Positions 5,119 through 10,262 of a stretch of 10,262 bases of DNA are shown here, piece by piece (the first letter of the stretch is position 1; every line of letters starts with the position of its first letter). The translations under genes were made by a program, and so were the position numbers. Source of the stretch: Chloroflexota bacterium (lineage in GTDB: Bacteria; Chloroflexota; Limnocylindria; QHBO01); contig JACDHU010000036.1 of NCBI GenBank assembly GCA_013820865.1, positions 1 to 10,262 of the forward strand. Direction: 5' to 3'. The notes under the pieces were generated by a model. It searched no databases and was not told the origin of the DNA. It saw nothing but the letters and a program-made list of their open reading frames with translations.

Positions 5119-6053
5119 TCACGGGACGAGCCGGCAGAAGGTGAGCACCTGAATGACGTGGAGATCGTCGCGGGAGAACAGGTAGGACGGCGATGACGGG
5201 TCATACACGGCCAGCAGGCGGTCCCAATCGTCGGGCGCCAGCAGGTCGCGGATCAGGGGACCGCTGAAGATGCCGAAGGACTGGCGCAGGTGCTCGGCGA
5301 AGACCTCCGGCAGCGGTGAGCGGCGCTCGACGATCTCGCTGGCGACCTCGAGCTCCCCCCACGGGCCCAGCTCGAGCAGGCGGCCGATGGAGGTCCGCGC
5401 CTCAGCATCGGTGCTCGACTCGGCGACGGCCGCGTGGTCCGGATCGCTCCGGCGCGCGTGGATCGATCATACGCGTCGACCTGGGCGGTGCGCACCCGCA
5501 GGTCGAAGGCGAGATCCCAGGCGTAGGTGGAGGCGATGGCGTGGGTCACCTTGGTGATGATGGCGCCGCCGGGGCGCAGCACGCGACGGAGCTCCGCGAA
5601 CGCATCGGGCAGCCACACGTCGCCACAGAGGACGGCGTCGAAGGCGGCGTCGCCGAACGGCAGCCGGCCGGTCAGATCAACCCGCTCAAAGCTCAGGTGC
5701 TGTCCGCGACCGACGATCCGTGGCAGCGCCTCGGCCATCGTCAGCATCTCCGGCGCGGCGTCGCAGCCGATCACCTCGGCGACACCGAGGTCCAGCAGGA
5801 AGCGACTGATGACGCCCGGTCCGCAGGCGGCATCGAGGATACGCATGCCCGGGGTGATGCCCGCCCGCAGCAGGCCCCCCTTGAGCTCGTGCTCACAGGC
5901 CAGCGCCGAGAGGACCAGACGGTCGGGGTAGGAGGCGGCGCGTAACTGCTCCCAGGCGGGGTGGCCGGCCCCGCGACGCATGGTGGGGACCACATCGCCG
6001 GGCGCCAGCAGGTGCGGCAGGCTGCGCCGCCAGTCCCATCCGAGGTTCCACAT
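5119..6053 (-). pseudogene. class I SAM-dependent methyltransferase with a frameshift near its last third
   Basis: From ATG 6053 the frame reads MWNLGWDWRRSLPHLLAPGD. It then has motif I, RILDAACGPG (71-80), an acidic motif II in EVIGCDAAPEM, and FDAVLCGDV, LRRVLRPGGAIITKV (motifs IV-VI), a standard Methyltransf_11-like core. After about residue 195 (DAYDRST) the frame becomes Arg/Ser/Pro-rich noise. A neighbouring frame takes over near 5450-5475 and reads PDHAAVAESSTDAEARTSIG, then FGIFSGPLIRDLL and SYLFSRDDLHVIQVLTF, closing at TGA 5119-5121. The true C-terminal domain is therefore present but out of frame by one base, through a real mutation or an assembly error. The SAM-binding half is intact and might still fold. 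The substrate is unknown. The ATG has no Shine-Dalgarno; an alternative N terminus is described at 6068-6124. Confidence 0.75.
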
Positions 6054-6067
6054 CGGTCGATCACCCG

Positions 6068-6124
6068 TCACGCCACGACACCGGCCGACTCGGTGTCGAG
6101 GTTGCTGATCACCTCGTCCATCAT
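6068..6124 (-). CDS. 18-codon ORF before the methyltransferase, or its displaced N terminus
   Basis: ATG 6124 has a good Shine-Dalgarno, CGGAGG, nine bases upstream and opens an 18-residue frame, MMDEVISNLDTESAGVVA, ending in TGA at 6068-6070. The methyltransferase ATG follows 14 nt later in another frame and has no Shine-Dalgarno. Either this is an upstream peptide coupled to the enzyme, or one lost or gained base near 6070 separates it from the enzyme's original N terminus. I favour the second reading slightly, because the gene already carries another frameshift and the ribosome site is here rather than at 6053. Confidence 0.4.
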   Translation of the reverse strand: MMDEVISNLDTESAGVVA

Positions 6125-6145
6125 GTCGATGGGCCTCCGTTGCCA

Positions 6146-6326
6146 TCACTCCCCCCAGGAGCAGGCATGTCCGTCCTCGGCGACACACGCCAGCGCGCCT
6201 CCATCCGCTGCGCGAGGTCGCTCCAGACCGCGGGCAGGTCCGATGCCGGACACCACCGTGCGCGGCCACTCCGCCAAGCCGGTGGCGCGATATCCGCCGT
6301 CAGCGTGGCCGCCACCCAGCCCTCAT
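6146..6326 (-). pseudogene. degraded small gene of unknown function
   Basis: AAGGAG sits five bases before ATG 6326, the strongest ribosome site in this stretch, yet that frame stops after eight codons (MRAGWRPR). Protein-like pieces follow in alternating frames: GWVAATLTAD, then ADGGYRATGLAEWPRTVVSG, then SDLPAVWSDLAQRMEARW, then GALACVAEDGHACSWGE before TGA 6146-6148. Stitched together they would make a soluble protein of about 60-70 residues with two cysteines near its end. I do not recognise it. The patchwork suggests a small gene broken by several indels; chance open frames in GC-rich DNA remain possible. Confidence 0.3.
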
Positions 6327-6377
6327 GACTTCTCCTTGGGCCGTGCGTGGAATGTGCTGGTCGTGGGCCGCGCTACT

Positions 6378-6467
6378 TCAACTGATCCGCAGGCGCAACC
6401 GCCGCTCGGCACGCGCCAATCGCTCGCGGGCGATGAGCGCGGCGAGGGTCAAGGTGTACATACCCAT
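6378..6467 (-). CDS. 29-aa small protein, hydrophobic then arginine-rich helix
   Basis: ATG 6467 (or ATG 6461) opens a 29-codon frame reading MGMYTLTLAALIARERLARA followed by an arginine-rich end, RRLRLRIS, and TGA. It would form one amphipathic helix with a hydrophobic first half and about eight arginines. Very short ORFs with a MYT-type start and a basic helix recur in high-GC Gram-positives in my memory, but I cannot name a family. The upstream GAAAG is a weak ribosome site. It lies upstream of the decayed gene and methyltransferase on the same strand. Bases 6468-6549 hold nothing else I can identify. Confidence 0.4.
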   Translation of the reverse strand: MGMYTLTLAALIARERLARAERRLRLRIS

Positions 6468-6549
6468 GAGGAGGCTTTCTTTCGTTCGGCTCTGCTGCGT
6501 GATCCCCGGGAACCTACCTGAGATTCAATCCCATATCAAGCCACGAAGC

Positions 6550-7450
6550 GACAGTGGGGCACCGGATGCTGTATGGCGGTGCTCGTTTCGTTGAGCGATG
6601 CTGATCGATGAGGACGTGTTGCTTGAGCTGCAGGAAGTGGCAGCGCTCGCTCCGCTGCACAACAGCGTCGCCATCGACGGCATCCGCACTGCGCTGCAAC
6701 TGCTGCCGGATGTGCCGCACGTGGCGGTGTTCGATACCGCATGCCACTCGAGCCTGCCCGAGGCGGCCTTCGCCTACCCGCTGCCCTGGCAGTGGTACGA
6801 GGAATGGGGATCCGGCGCTACGGCTTCCACGGGCTGTCGGTGTCCTGGGCGGTGCGGCGCGCAGGCGAGTTGCTCGGTCCAGACGCGGCCTCCCTTTCCG
6901 TGGTCGTCGCGCACCTCGGCAGCGGCTGCTCCGTGACGGCCGTTCGCGACGGAGCATCGGTAGCCACCTCGATGGGACTCACGCCGCTCGAAGGCCTGAT
7001 GATGGGCGCGCGCGCCGGCTCGTTCGATCCGGGCATCATTCTCCGACTGCTACGCGACCAGCGGCTCTCGGCGGCTGACTTGGCCGAGGCGCTGGATCAC
7101 GTGCGCGCCGTCAGCCAGGCCGCCGACGCCGGCAACGAACGAGCAGCGCTGGCGCTGGCGATCTTCGTCCGCCGAGCGGCTGAAGGCATATGTGCCGCGG
7201 CAAGCTCCCTGCGCCGGCTGGACGCGCTCGTCTTCACCGGCGGGATTGGCGAGAACGCCGCGCAGCTGAGGGCCGCCATCGTCAATCGGCTGGCCGTGCT
7301 GGGCGTGGCCGGCATCGATACTCACGCGCGACGGTGACACGTTCCTCTCCCGTCAGGGGGACGCGGTAGCTGTGCTGCGAGTTGAAGCTACCGCGCGAAG
7401 ACGTGGTCATCGCCGAGGCAGTGGCCGAACTCCTGGCCCGCTCCGGCTGA
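6550..7450 (+). pseudogene. ackA: acetate kinase pseudogene in several frames
   Basis: Acetate kinase makes acetyl phosphate from acetate and ATP, or the reverse. Homology begins with SGAPDAV (from about 6550), jumps frame to GGARFVE (6578 on), then from 6598 reads MLIDEDVLLELQEVAALAPLHN and PHVAVFDTACHSSLPEAAFAYPL to about 6810. A frameshift leads to IRRYGFHGLSVSWAVRRAGE, VVAHLGSGCSVTAVRDG, SMGLTPLEGLMMGARAGSFDP and LDALVFTGGIGENAAQLRAA. Near 7325 the frame changes to DGDTFLSRQ and VAVLRVEA, and near 7395 to EDVVIAEAVAELLARSG, stopping at 7448-7450. The N-terminal nucleotide-binding start is absent. About 15 residues between EALDH and VRAVSQ (usually SGLLGVSG...) are deleted, and the His of the GTSH motif is Val. 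Indels plus deletions and active-site loss show real decay, not just sequencing error. Confidence 0.9.
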
Positions 7451-7452
7451 CG

Positions 7453-7470
7453 AACCGCCGTCCGGCGGTT
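7453..7470. terminator. hairpin between the ackA remnant and the hydrolase
   Basis: AACCGCCGTCCGGCGGTT is a perfect inverted repeat with 8-bp arms, which in practice folds as a 7-bp stem with a GTCC loop. It starts 2 nt after the ackA remnant's stop, and its last two bases begin the hydrolase's TAA on the other strand. Position and strength fit a shared bidirectional terminator. No long U-tract follows, so intrinsic termination would be weak. Confidence 0.5.
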
Positions 7471-8383
7471 ACTCGAGTCGCGCCCCGCCGAGGCGAGCCA
7501 GGATCTCCGGCCAGCGCCGATAAAGCAGGTGGTGACCGTCCTCGGGGTAGAACGTCACCCGGCTGCCGGGGATCGAGTTGGCCACGTAGTGCGCCATGCG
7601 CACGGGCACGGTGTCGTCTCGCCCTCCGTGCCAGATGTGGACCGGCACCCCTATGTCGGCCGGATCGAAACCCCAACGGCGAGCCATCACGAGCGCCTCG
7701 TCGTACATGCCCCGCCCGCCGTGGCGGAACAGCTCGCCGGAGTTCTCGATCATCCTGATCCGCAGCGCCGGCTCGGTCAGGATGTCACGGTCATCCGCGT
7801 GCATCGTGGCGACCGATCGATCAAAGTAGGACGTGGCGTTCCTGCGCTGCGATCGGCCCCAATGCCAGAGCGCCAGGCGGATCATCCACGGTGCCCTGCC
7901 GGCGGCCCGGACCGCGTTGCGGTGGAAGCGAAGCAGATAGTCCGCCTCCGGAACTCCGGCCAGCGGCGCCGGCGAGCTCACCAGACCGACCGCGGTGACG
8001 CGGCCCGGTAGCAGGTAACCGCAGGCGGCGGCGTACGGCCCGCCGCCCGACCAGCCGATAACCGCAAAGCGATCGATCTGCAGCTGGTCGACCAACTGGA
8101 TGACATCCATTGGCCAGTCCAGCAGCCGTCGATCGGGAAGCGGGTCCGAGATGCCGATGCCGGGCCGGTCCACGGCGACGAGCCTTATGCCCTGCTTCAG
8201 TGCCGTGCCATCATCCGGCGGGCAGACCACCCGCGTCGAGCCGAGACCGTGGAAGAAGAGTACGGGCCTGCCGGCGGGGTCGCCGTACTCTGCATAACCG
8301 AGGCGACGCCCGTCACGCAGCCCGATCACGCGGTCCTCACTACGCACCGCCATCTCATTGCGCACGGCGGTTCGGCGAGGCAT
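7469..8383 (-). CDS. alpha/beta-fold hydrolase
   Basis: From ATG 8383 the protein is about 304 residues and has a complete alpha/beta hydrolase core. It runs DGRRLGYAEYGDPAGRPVLF, then the oxyanion-side HG in FFHGLGSTR, a strand RLVAVDRPGIGISDPLP, and the nucleophile elbow GWSGGGPYA (Ser112 in this numbering). A variable helical cap follows, then the acid site HGGRDDTVPV and the catalytic His in EDGHHLLYRRWPE. All three catalytic positions are present, so it should be an active esterase-like or C-C/epoxide-type enzyme of unknown substrate. There is no membrane segment in this form. The frame extends back to GTG 8494 and would add the stretch VAALGGLACSGILPVAD, which resembles a lipoprotein signal end; ATG 8353 is another start. 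No candidate has a clear Shine-Dalgarno. It is a single gene, divergent from the aquaporin. Confidence 0.85.
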   Translation of the reverse strand: MPRRTAVRNEMAVRSEDRVIGLRDGRRLGYAEYGDPAGRPVLFFHGLGSTRVVCPPDDGTALKQGIRLVAVDRPGIGISDPLPDRRLLDWPMDVIQLVDQLQIDRFAVIGWSGGGPYAAACGYLLPGRVTAVGLVSSPAPLAGVPEADYLLRFHRNAVRAAGRAPWMIRLALWHWGRSQRRNATSYFDRSVATMHADDRDILTEPALRIRMIENSGELFRHGGRGMYDEALVMARRWGFDPADIGVPVHIWHGGRDDTVPVRMAHYVANSIPGSRVTFYPEDGHHLLYRRWPEILARLGGARLE

Positions 8384-8500
8384 GCGAAGCAGAGTCAAGG
8401 TTCCCTCGGTACGGCCTACGGCGTCCAGGGCCGGCAGGGACGTGTCGGCCACGGGTAGTATCCCAGAGCAGGCAAGCCCTCCCAGGGCGGCCACGCACGC

Positions 8501-8506
8501 TACGAT
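8501..8506 (+). promoter_or_regulatory. weak -10 candidate (TACGAT) for the aquaporin
   Basis: TACGAT fits TANNNT and lies about 42 nt before the ATG at 8549, in the divergent gap between the hydrolase and the aquaporin. No matching -35 was found. The rest of 8384-8548 holds the possible N-terminal extension of the hydrolase and nothing else I recognise. Confidence 0.2.
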
Positions 8507-8548
8507 CGGGAACGCTGAGTGGCAGCGCTTCGAGGGAGCGAGGGACGA

Positions 8549-9274
8549 ATGCGCAATCCGTGGAATGCCGTAGTCGCCGAGGGTGCCGGCACTTTCCTGT
8601 TCTTCTTCGTCGGGATCGGCTCAGTCGCGATGACCGATTGGACGGCAGCCGCCGGCGGTGATCCACCGGGTCTGATCGTGGTCGCATTGGCCCACGGCCT
8701 GGTACTGGCGGTGCTGGTCAGTGCGCTTGGCGCGGTCTCCGGAGGTCACTTCAACCCGGCCGTCACGTTCGGTGTCTGGATCGCGGGCCAGATTCCAGGG
8801 CGACGTGCCCTGTCCTATGTCCTTGCCCAGCTCATCGGCGGAATCGTCGCCGCGTGGGGGCTGCGCGCCATCTTCAGCGCCGACATCTCGCCCGCGCTGG
8901 GCACACCGCAGCTGGGCGAGGGGATCAGCATGGGCGCCGGCATCGCGATCGAGGCCGTGCTGACGGTCATCCTGGTCATCGCCGTCTTTGGAACGGCCAT
9001 CGACCCACGGGGTCCCAAGGTCGGCGGGCTGGCGATCGGCCTCGCCTTGGCGGCGGGCATCCTGATGGGCGGGCCGCTTACGGGCGGTGCGCTCAATCCG
9101 GCGCGCTGGCTCGGTCCGGCGGCCACGACCGGTATCTGGACGGACGGGCACGTGTGGGTCATCGGCCCACTGCTCGGCGCGGCGATTGCCGCCGTGGCTT
9201 ACCGCTTCTTCCTGCTGCCCGAGGCGGACCCTGACCGCACACCGGCAACCCCGGAGCCGCCGGCCACCGTCTGA
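8549..9274 (+). CDS. MIP-family channel (aquaporin) with a TIP2-like selectivity filter
   Basis: A 241-residue six-helix major intrinsic protein for water and possibly small neutral solutes across the cytoplasmic membrane. The two half-helix motifs are HFNPAVTFG (N69-A71 as NPA) and ALNPARWLGPA (N183-A185, with R186). Membrane segments fall at about 7-27, 41-62, 87-108, 131-150, 157-174 and 203-222. Aligning on the NPA boxes gives aromatic/arginine filter residues H49 (H2), I171 (H5), G180 (LE1) and R186 (LE2). This is the His-Ile-Gly-Arg set of plant TIP2 proteins, not the Phe-His-Thr-Arg of AqpZ. No extra glycerol-facilitator insertions are seen. ATG 8549 is preferred because GAGGGA lies just upstream; an in-frame GTG at 8519 would add ten residues. 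A Pro-rich tail ends the protein. It stands alone. Confidence 0.93.
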   Translation: MRNPWNAVVAEGAGTFLFFFVGIGSVAMTDWTAAAGGDPPGLIVVALAHGLVLAVLVSALGAVSGGHFNPAVTFGVWIAGQIPGRRALSYVLAQLIGGIVAAWGLRAIFSADISPALGTPQLGEGISMGAGIAIEAVLTVILVIAVFGTAIDPRGPKVGGLAIGLALAAGILMGGPLTGGALNPARWLGPAATTGIWTDGHVWVIGPLLGAAIAAVAYRFFLLPEADPDRTPATPEPPATV

Positions 9275-9278
9275 GGTT

Positions 9279-9294
9279 GCCGCTTCAGCGCGGC
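9279..9294. terminator. small hairpin between converging aquaporin and TerB genes
   Basis: GCCGC and GCGGC form 5-bp arms around a 6-nt loop that contains the TerB gene's stop. It lies 5 nt after the aquaporin stop. The convergent position suggests a shared terminator, but the stem is short and there is no U-tract. Confidence 0.3.
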
Positions 9295-9866
9295 GGCTCC
9301 GTTGACCGGCCACGCATGCGCTGAATGGCCGCAAGGTGCTCGCTGTATTCGCGCCGAATGGTGTTCAGCTGCGGGCGTGAAAGGTCCAGTTCGTCGGCGA
9401 TCTGGGTCAGCTCGCTGTATTCCTCGGCGGTGATCGTGTGGTCGGCGGCCACCACGGCGAAGCACGCCTCGACCAGCGCCATCCGCTGCTCCTCGGTGGC
9501 CTGCTTCGACCATTCACGGGTCACCAGGTAGTCCTCGGTGCCGCCGTAGAGCTGCGTCTGGTGCTTCGCAATCTCGACCACCAGCAGCGCCTGCGACGGC
9601 GGGAGGCCGCCGATCCGCATCAAAATCTGCTCCATAAGCCGCGTTTCGGCTGCTGAGATGTGTAGATCGGCGTGGGCAGCCCGGCTGAGCACATACGCGA
9701 AGCCCGCAAGGTGGCGGCGCTGCGCCGGCTCGAGCGCCTCCAACTCGGCCACGATCCGACGCACGGTTGCGGTTTCCGCCATCGCCGCCGGATCGGCCGC
9801 TGCCGAGCCCGGAGCGGAGCCACTGTCGAGACCGAGCATGCGACGCAGAACCATCCACCGCAGCAT
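9285..9866 (-). CDS. TerB-domain protein (tellurite-resistance/DUF533-like, all-alpha)
   Basis: A 193-residue soluble protein with a TerB-like helical domain over about residues 50-183. Two matching acidic loops mark the fold: AHADLHISAAETRLMEQI (64-81) and AADHTITAEEYSELTQIADE (140-159), each an Asp-rich turn before (I/T)(S/T)AxE. These would coordinate a metal such as Ca or Mg. The first 35 residues are low-complexity Ala/Ser/Gly and probably disordered. TerB proteins occur in Ter stress modules, but no TerD, TerC or other Ter gene is nearby, so a tellurite role is not supported and the function is unknown. ATG 9866 is the first start; ATG 9851 and ATG 9839 are alternatives that leave the domain untouched. 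It is divergent from the amidohydrolase across 32 bp and convergent with the aquaporin. Confidence 0.78.
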   Translation of the reverse strand: MLRWMVLRRMLGLDSGSAPGSAAADPAAMAETATVRRIVAELEALEPAQRRHLAGFAYVLSRAAHADLHISAAETRLMEQILMRIGGLPPSQALLVVEIAKHQTQLYGGTEDYLVTREWSKQATEEQRMALVEACFAVVAADHTITAEEYSELTQIADELDLSRPQLNTIRREYSEHLAAIQRMRGRSTEPPR

Positions 9867-9886
9867 GCCACAGGGCGTCGGCCCAG

Positions 9887-9892
9887 TACCAT
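9887..9892 (+). promoter_or_regulatory. candidate -10 (TACCAT) of the amidohydrolase
   Basis: TACCAT matches TANNNT and ends 6 nt before the ATG at 9899, with no room for a Shine-Dalgarno. This is the leaderless pattern seen at several other starts here. It lies in the 32-bp gap between divergent genes. Confidence 0.35.
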
Positions 9893-9898
9893 GCGCGC

Positions 9899-10262
9899 AT
9901 GCCCTCCAACGGCCGGTCGAGACGACTGATCCTCTCGGGCGGCCGCGTCTTCGACGGGCGCGGAGCCGAGCCGGCTACGGCTGACCTGGCCATCGCCGAC
10001 GGCCAGATCGTCGACATCGGCAGCGGGCTGGACGGCGACGACTCCGTTGACGTGTCGGGGCGCACGCTGCTCCCCGGCCTGTTCGACTGTCACACGCACG
10101 TGATCCTGAGCGACATCGACCAATGGCGAATTCTCCAGACGCCCTTCTCGTACCAGTTCTACGAGGCCGAGCGCAACCTGGAAGCCACCCTGCGTGCGGG
10201 CATCACCACCATCCGCGACGCCGGCGGCGCCGACATGGGCATTCAGCGTGCCGTGGACGATG
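9899..10262 (+). CDS. amidohydrolase (metal-dependent hydrolase), 5' part
   Basis: The first 121 residues of an amidohydrolase-superfamily enzyme, cut by the window end. The N-terminal beta-sandwich reads LILSGGRVFDGRGAEPATAD and AIADGQIVDIGSGL, followed by the entry to the TIM barrel, GRTLLPGLFDCHTHVILSD, with the metal-binding HxH at H65 and H67. RAGITTIRDAGGADMGIQRAV is the next strand-helix of imidazolonepropionase/prolidase-like members, where TTIRDAGG is typical. The remaining ligands, a carboxylated Lys or two further His and the Asp, would lie beyond 10262. Substrate cannot be named: amino-acid amides, dipeptides or cyclic imides are all known in this subgroup. The nearby ATG at 9891 is in another frame that stops after 12 codons, so 9899 is the start. 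Confidence 0.88.
   Translation, partial: MPSNGRSRRLILSGGRVFDGRGAEPATADLAIADGQIVDIGSGLDGDDSVDVSGRTLLPGLFDCHTHVILSDIDQWRILQTPFSYQFYEAERNLEATLRAGITTIRDAGGADMGIQRAVDD

Noticed and set aside
6146..6148. TGA read as selenocysteine joining CSWGE to WQRRPIDMMDEV in one frame.
   Set aside because: No selenoprotein context or bacterial SECIS-like hairpin directly after it was recognised, and the downstream ATG has its own ribosome site.
6054..6269. N-terminal extension of the methyltransferase to ATG 6269.
   Set aside because: Its residues are Arg/Gly/Cys-rich with no protein-like pattern, and better pieces appear in the other two frames; ATG 6053 starts the conserved WNLGWDW region.
9285..9866. Tellurite-resistance operon.
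   Set aside because: Only one TerB-domain gene is present; no TerC, TerD, TerE or TerZ-like genes flank it.
1..10262. Toxin-antitoxin, phage-defence, integrase, transposase, tRNA or rRNA genes.
   Set aside because: No transposase DDE pattern, integrase motif, terminal inverted repeat pair, tRNA cloverleaf or rRNA segment was recognised on either strand by reading.

Overview
The window is high-GC bacterial DNA. It has short intergenic gaps, ATGA/GTGA start-stop overlaps and several genes with a TANNNT hexamer 6-10 nt before the start codon and no Shine-Dalgarno, which suggests leaderless transcripts. These traits, an LAAC lipobox and the overall protein flavour fit a soil or freshwater Chloroflexota (Limnocylindria-like) or Actinomycetota genome. 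The taxon is inference; there is no rRNA or marker gene here.

Layout. 1-460: a truncated GAF-domain fragment and a hairpin. 462-1631 (minus): a compact metal-sensing operon of an ArsR/SmtB repressor with a complete Zn-type alpha-5 site, a 30%-histidine protein built from two copies of a 39-residue module, a Fur/Zur regulator, and possibly a 35-residue ORF overlapping the regulator's stop. 1635-1851 (minus): a broken methyltransferase 5' fragment. 1921-5107 (plus): a second Fur/Zur regulator fused by overlaps to a zinc ABC importer, ZnuA-ZnuC-ZnuB, whose ZnuA metal loop is an exact 3 x 18 bp tandem repeat. 5119-6467 (minus): a methyltransferase with a clear frameshift, preceded by very short or decayed ORFs. 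6550-7450 (plus): an acetate kinase pseudogene spread over several frames. 7469-8383 (minus): an alpha/beta hydrolase. 8549-9274 (plus): an aquaporin whose selectivity filter reads like plant TIP2 proteins. 9285-9866 (minus): a TerB-domain protein. 9899-end (plus): the start of an amidohydrolase.

How the genes work together. The left half is a zinc-homeostasis island. The plus-strand operon imports Zn(II) or a related metal under a Zur-type repressor. The minus-strand operon pairs a zinc-excess sensor (SmtB type) with a second Zur-type protein and a histidine-rich putative metal buffer. The smtB-zur pairing recalls mycobacteria, but here a duplicated His-rich module sits between them and a second Zur is dedicated to the importer. 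This is the most interesting system in the window. The right half is unrelated metabolic and stress genes mixed with decaying genes. No rRNA, tRNA, CRISPR array, insertion sequence or phage gene was seen.
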